Shown one piece after another: positions 1 through 6,538 of a stretch of 10,770 nucleotides of DNA. The DNA lies in contig QMXU01000025.1 in assembly GCA_003662305.1 (NCBI GenBank), positions 1-10,770 of the forward strand, read 5' to 3'. The notes beneath the pieces were generated by a model. The model did not search any database and had not been told where the DNA came from. It was given only the letters and a program-made list of their open reading frames with translations. Each line of letters opens with the position of its first letter. Within the stretch, counting starts at the first letter, position 1. Source of the DNA: Candidatus Hecatellales archaeon (GTDB lineage Archaea; Thermoproteota; Bathyarchaeia; Hecatellales; Hecatellaceae). A program made the translations under genes and the position numbers.

Positions 1-524
1 CACTTCACGATTCTGCTGTAAACAGCGTTCCGGGAGGGAAACCTGTAGCCTGGGCTTCCGTAGGTTGCCTCCAAAATCAGGATGTCGCAGTCTACGGGTT
101 CAGCAGCCTCGGTGAGCAGGCTGTCAACGAAGTTCAGGTCTCCAGTGTAGGCTATGGTTAGGCCTCCAGCCTCTACTAGGAAGCCTGAAGAGCCGAAGAT
201 ATGTCCTGAATTGAAGGCTTCAACCCTGAAAGCTCCAGCCTTAAACCTTTCACCGTATCTTACCTGTTTAACCTCCATGGAAGGCTCTCTTCCGGCTGCA
301 GCCTTGAACAGGGCTAGCGTAGGCTTGGTAAGGTAAACCCTTCCTTCACCCTTGGTTTTCAGCCCGCCAGTATGGTCGCCGTGGGCGTGGGAAACCAGGA
401 GGAAGGCTCCTCTGGGCTTACGCTGAACGTCCAAATGCAGGCTTTCACCTTTAAACTCTAAGGTTATCCCTTTATCCCAGAAGAGCCTCGCAGACACCTG
501 CTTAAGTCCTCCCCTTTCCCACAT
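1..524 (-). CDS. beta-CASP/metallo-beta-lactamase nuclease, N-terminal part (gene runs off the window)
   Basis: The ATG at 524 opens 174 visible codons, and the gene continues past base 1. The translation has the metallo-beta-lactamase motif II SHAHGDH at residues 45-51, a further zinc-ligand region NSGH at 105-108, the YTGD motif at 126-129 and LEATYG at 151-156. The EATYG form is typical of the beta-CASP nuclease branch (CPSF73-like RNA processing factors, RNase J and ligase-associated exonucleases) rather than of true beta-lactamases. No KH domain precedes the catalytic domain, so it is not the full-length aCPSF1 type. The expected product is a zinc-dependent cytoplasmic RNA or DNA nuclease, but the substrate cannot be told because the beta-CASP domain lies outside the window. 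It is transcribed divergently from the Sec61-beta gene, with 63 bases between the starts. Confidence 0.85.
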   Translation of the reverse strand, partial: MWERGGLKQVSARLFWDKGITLEFKGESLHLDVQRKPRGAFLLVSHAHGDHTGGLKTKGEGRVYLTKPTLALFKAAAGREPSMEVKQVRYGERFKAGAFRVEAFNSGHIFGSSGFLVEAGGLTIAYTGDLNFVDSLLTEAAEPVDCDILILEATYGSPGYRFPSRNAVYSRIVK

Positions 525-530
525 GCGGCA

Positions 531-550
531 GATTTAAACTTTAAATTTTC
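531..550. promoter_or_regulatory. possible shared TATA region for the divergent nuclease and Sec61-beta genes
   Basis: The 63-base divergent spacer holds two AT-rich TTTAAA-type words, at 532-537 and 540-549. They lie about 10-25 bases upstream of the ATG at 524 on the minus strand and about 40-55 bases upstream of the TTG at 588 on the plus strand. This fits archaeal TATA placement for a short-leader or leaderless minus transcript and a plus transcript with a short leader carrying GGAGG. It is inferred from composition and spacing only. Confidence 0.35.
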
Positions 551-587
551 CCTGGGCTTTAATAGCTGTTGGTGGAGGGCTGCAAGT

Positions 588-764
588 TTGAGCAGGACTA
601 AGCGGAGGGAAAGCCGTGCGCCCATGCCTACCTCCACAGCCGGGCTGCTAAGGTTCTACGAGGAGGAATCCTTCGGGATAAAGGTTAGGCCTGAAGTGAT
701 TATCACCATAGTTGTAGCCTTCATTCTGGCGGTTTCACTGGCTCCTCTTCTGCTTGGAAGCTGA
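588..764 (+). CDS. preprotein translocase subunit Sec61-beta (SecG type)
   Basis: This is a 58-residue protein starting at TTG 588. A GGAGG at 574-578 precedes it by 9 bases, close to the spacing used by other genes here. The N-terminus is short, basic and cytosolic (SRTKRRESRAP). It is followed by MPTSTAGLLRFYEEES and the IKVRPEVII segment, which resemble archaeal Sec61-beta proteins. One C-terminal transmembrane helix runs from about residue 37 to 56, and the protein ends with GS. The length is normal for the family. It is the small accessory subunit of the SecYE translocon in the cytoplasmic membrane; its partner SecE is encoded at the other end of this window. An internal ATG at codon 13 would remove the basic segment and is less likely. 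Its stop is 6 bases from the stop of the convergent Sm-like gene. Confidence 0.88.
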   Translation: MSRTKRRESRAPMPTSTAGLLRFYEEESFGIKVRPEVIITIVVAFILAVSLAPLLLGS

Positions 765-770
765 GAGAGG

Positions 771-1064
771 CTATTTTCCCTTGGAAGCCTTCTCAGGCAG
801 AATTTCTATTCTCTGAACGGAGTTCAGGTGGATGAAAATTTCGCTTTTCCTCTCCTTGGCTACGATTCTCGGGATGGGGTTTGCAACGGTTGTCCTCAGC
901 ACTATGGCTTCAGCGTCTGCCAGCCATATTCCAGGCGGGGTGTGGCTTACAGCCTCGATTAAGCCTTCATAGCCGAAGTCCCTTTCAACTATGACCACAA
1001 CCCTCCGCCCTACGTTCCGCTCGAGGAAGTGGAATATGGTAGGGCTTATTTCACCTGTACTCAA
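771..1064 (-). CDS. Sm-like (LSm-type) small protein, divergent
   Basis: This 97-residue protein appears to have an Sm-like beta-barrel fold. Residues about 19-58 (GRRVVVIVERDFGYEGLIEAV, then IWLADAEAIVLR) look like the Sm1 strands with the glycine and the 'xL.DAE' segment. Residues about 74-88 (SEIFIHLNSVQRIEIL) look like Sm2. The usual asparagine-containing RNA-pocket residues are not obvious, so it would be a diverged family member rather than a canonical SmAP1. The start is TTG 1064, preceded by GGTG at 1074-1071 with a 6-base spacer, the same arrangement as alba. The gene overlaps the end of the ZPR1 gene by 14 bases, so the two are probably translationally coupled. A role in RNA binding is an inference from the fold. 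Confidence 0.6.
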   Translation of the reverse strand: MSTGEISPTIFHFLERNVGRRVVVIVERDFGYEGLIEAVSHTPPGIWLADAEAIVLRTTVANPIPRIVAKERKSEIFIHLNSVQRIEILPEKASKGK

Positions 1065-1647
1065 AGGCTACACCTACAAGCTGCCTTCTCAGCTTTTCAG
1101 CTTCCTCCCAGCTTAAAGACTGCTTCTCCACTTTCCCGGGAACCTCTGAGACAAGGGCGCTGCTGCCTAAAGGGTCTTTAACTATAACCGTGAAGACTTC
1201 AGCCCCGTCCATAGCCCTCTTAAGCTTCGCTAGGAAGGCTTTGAGGCTGCCTTCAGCCTCCCTGTCCCCTTGAAGCGTGGAGGCAGCTTCCTCAACCCTT
1301 GCCAGAAGCCCCTCCACGTTGGTTACATAGCCTTCGGAGGCTGGTCCAGGCTTGATTTCGACGCCCAGCTCAGGTATTTCCACGAAGCCGCTGCTGGCTC
1401 TGACCACTTTAACCTTCAAGTCTTCAACTCCTTCAATTTTAACCTTGTAGGAGGCGGGCTCCCTCGCCTTCACGGGGATGAGGTCGTTAGACTTGTACCC
1501 GCAGCCTTCACACTTGTAGGTTAGCAGCAGAAGCCTTCCAAAGCCTGGAATGTCCTCTTCGGCGTAGGAAAGCTTAAGCTCGCCTCGCCTGCAGAGGGGG
1601 CATGAGCCTAAAGCCGCTTCTCCAGCAGCCTTGTCGGAGTGCACCAA
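1051..1647 (-). CDS. ZPR1-type zinc-finger protein (single ZPR1 module)
   Basis: This 198-residue protein has an N-terminal four-cysteine zinc finger: CPLC at residues 16-19 and CEGCGYKSNDL at 46-56, which is the ZPR1 signature. The ZPR1-associated beta-rich domain follows (residues about 60-195, with GVEDLKVKVVRASSGFVEIPELGVEI and EGYVTNVEGLL). Eukaryotic ZPR1 has two such modules, while archaeal members have one, as here. In eukaryotes ZPR1 helps fold elongation factor eEF1A and has been linked to the SMN/snRNP machinery; the archaeal role is not established. The start is taken as TTG 1647 with GGAGG at 1663-1659, 11 bases upstream; GTG 1644 is an alternative. It leads a two-gene operon with the overlapping Sm-like gene. 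Confidence 0.85.
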   Translation of the reverse strand: MVHSDKAAGEAALGSCPLCRRGELKLSYAEEDIPGFGRLLLLTYKCEGCGYKSNDLIPVKAREPASYKVKIEGVEDLKVKVVRASSGFVEIPELGVEIKPGPASEGYVTNVEGLLARVEEAASTLQGDREAEGSLKAFLAKLKRAMDGAEVFTVIVKDPLGSSALVSEVPGKVEKQSLSWEEAEKLRRQLVGVAFEYR

Positions 1648-1723
1648 CGGGGTTTAAGCCTCCAAAAAAGAGAATATGCATAGGCAAGTAATATTGTTTG
1701 TTTCAACCAAAATCTTTTTCAAA

Positions 1724-1770
1724 GCTTAATCGCTAAGTAAATAGCGGTTAACGCTGCGAAGAGCAGTGTT
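1724..1770 (+). promoter_or_regulatory. alba upstream region with TATA candidate and two inverted repeats
   Basis: The 144-base spacer between the ZPR1 and alba genes is AT-rich compared with its surroundings. GCTTAATCGC at 1724-1733 is a candidate TATA element, and an alternative lies at 1736-1744. An inverted repeat CGCTA-agtaaa-TAGCG occupies 1731-1746. A second, AACGCTGC-gaaga-GCAGTGTT, occupies 1750-1770 (8-base stem with one G-U pair, 5-base loop) and ends 8 bases before the GGAGGTG ribosome-binding site. Depending on the real transcript start, the second repeat is either a DNA operator at the start point or a leader hairpin. Confidence 0.4.
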
Positions 1771-1791
1771 CTAGGAGTGGAGGTGCACAGA

Positions 1792-2088
1792 ATGGCAGAC
1801 CAGGAGGCAGAAGCACAGCCGGCAGCCGTCTTGGTAGGTAAAAAGCCTGTGATGAACTATGTGATAGCCGTGCTAACCTTTTTCAACCAGGGCATAAACA
1901 GCGTGTCCGTCAGGGCGAGAGGCTCAGCCATAAGCAAGGCTGTAGACGTGGTTGAACTGCTTAGAAGAGCCTTCATAAAGGACCTGAACGTTAAAAACAT
2001 AAGCATAAACACGGAAACCCTTGAAAGGGAGGGCAGAAAGTCTAACGTCAGCACCATAGAAATCATGCTGGAGAAGCCGAAAGCCTAA
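1792..2088 (+). CDS. albA: Alba, archaeal chromatin/RNA-binding protein
   Basis: Translation from ATG 1792 gives 98 residues, the usual Alba length. After a short variable N-terminus comes the conserved core [17 protein letters not shown], whose lysine pair contacts nucleic acid. It is followed by [32 protein letters not shown] and the C-terminal strand [13 protein letters not shown]. Alba dimerises and coats DNA and RNA without sequence specificity, and in some species is controlled by lysine acetylation. The start is chosen because GGAGGTG at 1779-1785 stands 6 bases before this ATG; a GTG at 1777 in the same frame lies upstream of that site and is unlikely. The stop overlaps the stop of the convergent DUF123 gene. 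Confidence 0.95.
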   Translation: MADQEAEAQPAAVLVGKKPVMNYVIAVLTFFNQGINSVSVRARGSAISKAVDVVELLRRAFIKDLNVKNISINTETLEREGRKSNVSTIEIMLEKPKA

Positions 2089-2558
2089 ACTTTTGATGTC
2101 TTGAAGCCAAGCTTGGCTAGAAGCCTCTTAACAGCTCTCCGGGGGTCACGCCTGAAATAGTGCAGGTGTCCCCTGCAGCCAAGCCTGCAGTCTGAGGAGC
2201 CGAAACCTGGAACCGTAAGGTCTGAAACCTTTTCAATTTCCTTTGAAACTGCACACTCAATTCGGCCGTGATTTTCAATCTTCCAAGATTCAAAGGCGGC
2301 GACTTTTGGGTCTGTGAGCAGGTAGTCTATGTGCCATTTCACCTTTCCAGCCTTAAGCCTTGCAAGCCGGAGATGTCTTCCAACCCTTGCTTTAACTCCT
2401 CCCGGGCCTCCAGCCGAGCCAGCGTAAACATAGTATCCTGCGGGGAGGCTTAGCAGGCCGAGGCTTCCAACCCTAACCTCCACTGGGCTGCCGGCTTTCA
2501 GGAACAGCAGGTATGCGGCTTCCTGTTTCATCCCATTAAGCTTTTCACCTTCAACCAA
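2085..2558 (-). CDS. DUF123 protein, GIY-YIG nuclease-like
   Basis: The 157-residue reading frame matches the archaeal DUF123 family, a relative of the GIY-YIG nucleases. It has [12 protein letters not shown] at about residues 39-50 (the GYY...YAGS form of the two GIY-YIG strands), [10 protein letters not shown] at about 58-67, WHIDYLL at about 75-81 and a C-terminal segment with C and H residues ([15 protein letters not shown]). The family is predicted to act on DNA, and some relatives are fused to repair enzymes, but its chemistry is not established. The start is uncertain. TTG 2558 has only a weak ribosome-binding site, whereas ATG 2531 gives a 148-residue protein beginning [11 protein letters not shown], which fits the fold boundary and the TATA-like word near 2560 if the mRNA is leaderless. 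It is divergent from endonuclease Q. Confidence 0.8.
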   Translation of the reverse strand: MVEGEKLNGMKQEAAYLLFLKAGSPVEVRVGSLGLLSLPAGYYVYAGSAGGPGGVKARVGRHLRLARLKAGKVKWHIDYLLTDPKVAAFESWKIENHGRIECAVSKEIEKVSDLTVPGFGSSDCRLGCRGHLHYFRRDPRRAVKRLLAKLGFKTSKV

Positions 2559-2566
2559 GATATTTT
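2555..2566. promoter_or_regulatory. TATA-like element in the DUF123/EndoQ divergent spacer
   Basis: The word AGATATTTTCC sits in the 35-base space between the two divergent starts. On the plus strand it is about 30 bases before TTG 2594. On the minus strand, AAAATATCTT is about 28 bases before ATG 2531. One roughly symmetrical element could therefore serve both genes if the minus transcript is leaderless and starts at ATG 2531. This is inferred from spacing. Confidence 0.35.
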
Positions 2567-2593
2567 CCTTTTGTTTGAGAGGCGGCTTGAGGG

Positions 2594-3880
2594 TTGAGGA
2601 TTATCCTGGACGGGCATATCCACTCCAAGTATAGCAGGGCTACAAGCCGGGACATGGACATCCAGCACATAGCAAGGTTTGCGAAGGTTAAAGGGTTAAA
2701 CGTGGTTGGAACAGGAGACTTCACCCATCCAAGCTGGTTTAAAGAGCTTAAAGAAGGCTTGGAGCCCTCGGTTTTTGAGGGGCTCTACAAGCCTGCTGGA
2801 CAGCCTGAAGGCCAAGTATACTTTATGGTTACAGCCGAGGTCTGCACCATCTCCGAGTTTAAAGGGAGAACCAAGCGTATCCACCATGTTATTTGGGCGC
2901 CAAGCCTGGAGGTGGCGGAGCAGGTTTCAGATGTGCTTTCCAGGTATGGGAGCTTGGAGGCGGATGGAAGGCCTACCTTGGCTGTAAGCCCTCCTGAGCT
3001 TGTGGAGGCTGTAACAGAGCTTTCAAGCTGGCTTTTCCTCTTCCCCGCTCACGCTTGGACACCTTGGTTCAGCCTTTTCGGAGCCTTCAGCGGGTTTAAC
3101 AGGCTTAAAGACTGCTACCAGGACATGGCTGGAAGAGTTTACGCTCTGGAGACAGGGCTTTCCTCCGACCCTCCTATGAACTGGAGGGTGAGCGAGCTTG
3201 ACAGGCTTGCCATCATTTCGAACTCTGACAGCCACAGCTACTGGCCTTGGAGGCTGGGCAGGGAAGCCAACGTTTTAGAGGTTAAAGAGCCAAGCTACCG
3301 GGCTATAATAGAGGCGGTGAAGGCTGGAAGAAGCGGAGGGTTCCTCCTAACCGTGGAGACGGACCCCTCATATGGAAAATACCATTGGACGGGGCATAGG
3401 AACTGCGGGGTTTCCATGCCTGCCAGGGAGGCGGTGAAGCTTGGGGGAGTATGCCCTGTCTGCGGTAAACGTATGACGAAGGGGGTGGAAGAGCGGGTGG
3501 AAGAGCTGGCGGACAGGCCTGAAGGCTACAGGCTTCCCGGAGCCCCAGACTACGTGCACCTCATCCCCCTATCCGAGATAATAGCTGTCTCCTTAGGCTT
3601 GGGGAACCCGCAGGACCGGAGGGTTTGGGAGGTCTACAGCGGGCTGACATCAAAGCTTGGAAGCGAGTTCGACGTGATGCTGAACGCATCCTACGGGGAA
3701 GTTGAGAGGCTGGCTGGGAAAACGGTTGCACGCCTCCTGGCAGCCGTAAGGGAGGGTAGGGTGAAAATTAAGCCTGGATACGACGGAGTTTACGGTAGGC
3801 TTGTCCTGGAGGAGACGGTGGAAGCCGGAGTTGCGGAGGCTCCTTCAAGGAGGCAGGGAACCCTGGAAGACTTCTTTTAG
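2594..3880 (+). CDS. endonuclease Q (PHP-domain deaminated-DNA endonuclease) with PCNA-binding tail
   Basis: This 428-residue protein is full length for EndoQ. The PHP metal-binding motifs are DGHIHSKYS (His8, His10), GTGDFTHP (Asp42, His45), TAEVC (Glu82), PAHAWTPWF (His153) and SNSDSHS (Asp212, His214). A zinc-finger-like segment follows with HRNC at 268-271 and CPVC at 287-290, then the conserved KGVEERVEELADRPEGY stretch. The last eight residues, QGTLEDFF (421-428), form a textbook PIP box for the sliding clamp PCNA. EndoQ, described in Thermococcales, cuts DNA 5' of hypoxanthine, uracil, xanthine and abasic sites. The start is TTG 2594, with GAGG at 2579-2582 (11-base spacing) and the PHP strand beginning immediately. 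The divergent DUF123 nuclease-like gene suggests a shared repair setting. Confidence 0.93.
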   Translation: MRIILDGHIHSKYSRATSRDMDIQHIARFAKVKGLNVVGTGDFTHPSWFKELKEGLEPSVFEGLYKPAGQPEGQVYFMVTAEVCTISEFKGRTKRIHHVIWAPSLEVAEQVSDVLSRYGSLEADGRPTLAVSPPELVEAVTELSSWLFLFPAHAWTPWFSLFGAFSGFNRLKDCYQDMAGRVYALETGLSSDPPMNWRVSELDRLAIISNSDSHSYWPWRLGREANVLEVKEPSYRAIIEAVKAGRSGGFLLTVETDPSYGKYHWTGHRNCGVSMPAREAVKLGGVCPVCGKRMTKGVEERVEELADRPEGYRLPGAPDYVHLIPLSEIIAVSLGLGNPQDRRVWEVYSGLTSKLGSEFDVMLNASYGEVERLAGKTVARLLAAVREGRVKIKPGYDGVYGRLVLEETVEAGVAEAPSRRQGTLEDFF

Positions 3881-3900
3881 CCTGGTAAGGCTTAAAGGGC

Positions 3901-3911
3901 TGCTTTAAACA
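3901..3911 (+). promoter_or_regulatory. possible TATA element for the alanine dehydrogenase-family gene
   Basis: GCTTTAAAC in the 58-base spacer after endonuclease Q lies about 30 bases before the TTG at 3939. That fits transcription starting close to or at the gene. A G-rich tract at 3923-3927 could act as a ribosome-binding site. The spacing is consistent, but nothing further supports it. Confidence 0.35.
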
Positions 3912-3938
3912 GGATAGTTAAAGGGGGATGCTTGAAGA

Positions 3939-4949
3939 TTGGAAATCCTGATGCTGGGAGACGGGGAGATTAGGGCTCTCCTGACCATGGAGGAAACCGT
4001 GAAGGCGGTGGAGGAAGCCTTTAAGGAGAAGAATCTTGGAAGGGTTCAGTCGCCGCTGAAATCCTACCTTTTCTACGAGAAGTATGATGGAGACCACAGG
4101 TTTATGCCTGCCTACCTTGAGAAGCTGAACATTGCAGGAGTGAAAATGGTTAACACCCACCCTGAAAACCGGAGGAGGCACAGGCTTCCAACCGTGGCAG
4201 GCATAATAGTACTTGCCAGCCCTGAAACAGGAGCCATACTGGCAATCTTGGAGGCAACATGGATAACCCTTGCGAAAACCGCTGCCGCCAGCGCCGTTGC
4301 CACCAAATACCTTGCAAGAAAGGACGCAGACAGCTTAGGCCTCGTCGGCGCCGGGCTTCAAGCCGTAGCCCACCTCGAAGCCCTAAACCATGTTATGAAG
4401 CCCAGCAAAGTTAAGGTTTGGAGCAGAACCCGCAGAACAGCTGAGAGGTTCGTCGGGAAGATGGCTGAGGAATACTCCGGCGTGAAGCTGGTTGTGGCTG
4501 AAACCGTGAGGGACGCTGTTGAAGGCTGCGATGTGGTAGCCACTTTAACTCCTTCCAGAAGGCCGACCGTAATGGGAGAATGGGTGAAGCCTGGAACCCA
4601 TATAAACGCTGTGGGGGCTGACGCACCGGGAAAACAGGAGCTTGACCCTTCAATCCTTAAAAAAGCGAAAATAGTTGTCGACGACCTAGAGCATAGCAGC
4701 CACAGCGGGGAGATAAACGTGCCCTTAAGCCAGGGTTTAATCTCCAAGGAGGACGTTTACGGTGAAATAGGGGAGATCGCCCTCGGCAGGAAGCTTGGCA
4801 GAACCTCCCCCAGCGAAATCACGGTTTTCGCCTCGACAGGTGTCGCCATCCAGGACATAGCCACAGCGGAAGCCGTATACAGGAAAGCCTTGAAAAGGGG
4901 CTTCGGCCTGAAAATAGATTTAACAGGGCCGACCTTAGAGCTAATTTAG
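3939..4949 (+). CDS. alanine dehydrogenase / ornithine cyclodeaminase-family enzyme
   Basis: This 336-residue protein belongs to the ornithine cyclodeaminase / mu-crystallin family of NAD(P)-dependent enzymes. It has RFMPAYL at 54-60, GVKMVN with the likely catalytic Lys69, the Rossmann dinucleotide loop LVGAGLQAVAHLEAL at 135-149, and the family segment HINAVGADAPGKQELD with Asp228. The C-terminal half (KKAKIVVDDLE, GEINVPLSQG, TGVAIQDIATAEAVY) closely resembles, from memory, the Archaeoglobus alanine dehydrogenase, which interconverts pyruvate plus ammonia and L-alanine; ornithine cyclodeaminase activity is the alternative. In the segment where the family usually has an RT pair that binds the substrate carboxylate, this protein has KT (Lys113). 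The start is TTG 3939; ATG 3951 is an alternative. Its stop overlaps that of convergent ribL by three bases. Confidence 0.88.
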   Translation: MEILMLGDGEIRALLTMEETVKAVEEAFKEKNLGRVQSPLKSYLFYEKYDGDHRFMPAYLEKLNIAGVKMVNTHPENRRRHRLPTVAGIIVLASPETGAILAILEATWITLAKTAAASAVATKYLARKDADSLGLVGAGLQAVAHLEALNHVMKPSKVKVWSRTRRTAERFVGKMAEEYSGVKLVVAETVRDAVEGCDVVATLTPSRRPTVMGEWVKPGTHINAVGADAPGKQELDPSILKKAKIVVDDLEHSSHSGEINVPLSQGLISKEDVYGEIGEIALGRKLGRTSPSEITVFASTGVAIQDIATAEAVYRKALKRGFGLKIDLTGPTLELI

Positions 4950-5407
4950 CCTTCCAGCTCCCTGCTTATGCGGGCTATAAGCCTCTTAATTTTTGAGGAG
5001 CTGTCCAGGCCTTTAGGTCCGAACTTCCCTATTTTCACGATTTTAACGGGGAACCCCCGCTCGCTTACTATCCGTTTCACTTCGGCTTCTATGAGGTTCT
5101 GGTCGTAGCCGACTGCCACGATGTCAGGCCTGTAGCGCTCTATGATGCCTGCCATGTCGAATTTTTCGCTTCCAAGCACGGCTTTGTCCACCGGTTTAAG
5201 GCTTTCCACCAGCAGCCTACGCTGCTCCTCTGGGATTACAGGCTTGCTTCCCTTCAACATTTCAACAGTTGAGTCGCGGGCTACGACCACTAGGAGCTGG
5301 GCGCCCGATCCTCCAGCCTCCTTAGCCTTCTCCAAGAAGGAGAGGTGTCCTGGATGGATGAGGTCGAAGACGCCGGAGGCTAAAACAAGCTTACCCTTCC
5401 TCTCCAA
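4946..5407 (-). CDS. ribL: FAD synthetase, archaeal RibL type (cytidylyltransferase fold)
   Basis: This nucleotidyltransferase of about 153 residues has the N-terminal GVFDLIHPGHLSFL motif, in which HPGH is the HxGH catalytic signature. It also has a C-terminal SSSKIKR motif (the ISSTK-like phosphate-binding loop) and YRPDIVAVGYDQ in between, matching the archaeal RibL family that transfers AMP from ATP to FMN to give FAD. It is the last gene of a dph5-DUF357-ribL operon, an arrangement seen in many archaea. The TTG at 5407 is preferred because GGTG stands 6 bases upstream. A GTG at 5416 would add three residues and is also possible. Either start overlaps the end of the DUF357 gene. The protein has no cysteine at all. 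Confidence 0.85.
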   Translation of the reverse strand: MERKGKLVLASGVFDLIHPGHLSFLEKAKEAGGSGAQLLVVVARDSTVEMLKGSKPVIPEEQRRLLVESLKPVDKAVLGSEKFDMAGIIERYRPDIVAVGYDQNLIEAEVKRIVSERGFPVKIVKIGKFGPKGLDSSSKIKRLIARISRELEG

Positions 5408-5681
5408 GCCTTCCACCCCACCTGAAATCTACGAGGCCCAGCATTTTCAGGGCGTCTAGGAGCCCTTCCCCGTAGGCGAGAGACAGCAAAGCCGTAACCG
5501 TCATACGTTTACTGTGGAAGTGCCCTGCATCCTCATGGTAGCACTTAGCCAGCGAAACCACTTCCCTAACCTTCGAAGCTGGGAGAGAGTTTTCATCCTT
5601 AAACTTCAAGGTTGAAAAAGCCCTGCCAAGGTTTTCACTGTAACGCCTGTACTTCTCTTCAAGGTCAGCCTGGAGATTCAA
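5391..5681 (-). CDS. DUF357 family small helical protein
   Basis: This 96-residue, mainly helical protein matches the archaeal DUF357 family: SLAKCYHEDAGHFHSKR at about residues 43-59, then TALLSLAYGEGLLDALKMLGLVDF at about 63-86, whose 'AYGEGLLDA' signature is typical. No biochemical function is known to me; the fold resembles a helical hairpin that could mediate protein contacts. The start is TTG 5681, with GGAGG at 5695-5691 and a 9-base spacer. The gene overlaps the dph5 end by 17 bases and the ribL start by 17-26 bases, so all three are probably co-translated. Confidence 0.85.
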   Translation of the reverse strand: MNLQADLEEKYRRYSENLGRAFSTLKFKDENSLPASKVREVVSLAKCYHEDAGHFHSKRMTVTALLSLAYGEGLLDALKMLGLVDFRWGGRLGEEG

Positions 5682-6474
5682 GGTTAAGCTCCTCCGCGGA
5701 TACTCCAGCCAAAACCTTTAAGGCTTCAGCCTCAACGAAGTGGAGACTTCCAGGAACTATTATGGTTTGCGGCTTAAGCTTGAAATCGGCTTTAGCAAGC
5801 CTTCCCATGGCTCCCCCCCGGATTTCCACGTCAGGCCCGCCGACTCCTGCGAGGCCTAGGGCAAGCCTTTCAGGGCGGGCTGCTCCCTCGCCACGTTTTT
5901 CCTCCACCGAGAGAAGGTATTGGAGTCCTTCCTTAACGGTCATCCACCTGCCTTTCTCAGCGTCGTAGTCTAGGAGGATAAGCGTGTGAAGCCCTCTGGA
6001 AAGGTTTTCCCTGAGCACTTCGTAGGGGGTTTCAGGCGTGTAGCCGCTGGACGGGAAAGGAATGGTCACGGTTTTACCGAACTTGTAGATTTGGAGGCCG
6101 GATATGGAGGGAGCCGCCGAGTAGATGGAGGCTGCATGAACCACTTCAACCTTCACCCCAGCCTTCAAGGCTCTGAGCTTCAGGTCTACGTGGGTTGTGG
6201 CTATCAGAGGGTCGCCTGGAACCATGAAAACCGCGCATCCTCCCCCGGCAGCCTCCAAAACCTTTCTTCCACCCTCATCTTCCAGGTCAACTCTTCTAAG
6301 CAGCGTGACAGGCTTGCCTAAGAGCTTTTCAAGCTTCTCCGGTGAGAAGTCAGCCATGGGGCTTGTGTAAAGCTCAAGGAAAACCCTGTCGGCGCCTCTA
6401 GCCTTTTCAAGGCCTTCCAGTGGGATTCCGCCTAGGCCTCTGAGCCCCAGCCCTACGAAAACAAGCTTACCCAA
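5665..6474 (-). CDS. dphB: diphthine synthase (Dph5/DphB)
   Basis: This 269-residue enzyme is of normal family length. It begins KLVFVGLGLRG and contains ADRVFLELYTSPM (28-40), the S-adenosylmethionine-binding MVPGDPLIATTHVDL (84-98), HAASIYSAAPSISGLQIYKFGKTVTIPF (113-140) and LILLDYDAEKGRWMTVKEG. This is the tetrapyrrole methylase-type fold of diphthine synthase, which repeatedly methylates the modified histidine of translation elongation factor 2 during diphthamide synthesis. The start is TTG 6474, with an AGGGG tract 6 bases upstream. It is the first gene of the dphB-DUF357-ribL operon, directly downstream of rpl12. Confidence 0.95.
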   Translation of the reverse strand: MGKLVFVGLGLRGLGGIPLEGLEKARGADRVFLELYTSPMADFSPEKLEKLLGKPVTLLRRVDLEDEGGRKVLEAAGGGCAVFMVPGDPLIATTHVDLKLRALKAGVKVEVVHAASIYSAAPSISGLQIYKFGKTVTIPFPSSGYTPETPYEVLRENLSRGLHTLILLDYDAEKGRWMTVKEGLQYLLSVEEKRGEGAARPERLALGLAGVGGPDVEIRGGAMGRLAKADFKLKPQTIIVPGSLHFVEAEALKVLAGVSAEELNLESPG

Positions 6475-6510
6475 GTTTAACCCCTACCTTAAAAGGGATG
6501 AGGTTAAAGC

Positions 6511-6538
6511 TAAAAAATTAGAGTTTAAAGGCGGCCTT
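6511..6538 (-). terminator. probable terminator after rpl12
   Basis: Just past the rpl12 stop the minus strand reads a short AAGGC-C-GCCTT palindrome at 6538-6528, then a six-T run at 6517-6512. T-rich tracts act as archaeal terminators. The position between the ribosomal genes and dphB is sensible. The loop of the palindrome is too small for a stable hairpin, so the T run is the main evidence. Confidence 0.4.

Noticed and set aside
154..336. 60-codon plus-strand open frame
   Set aside because: It lies antisense to the metallo-beta-lactamase nuclease, whose motifs show that the minus strand is the coding one.
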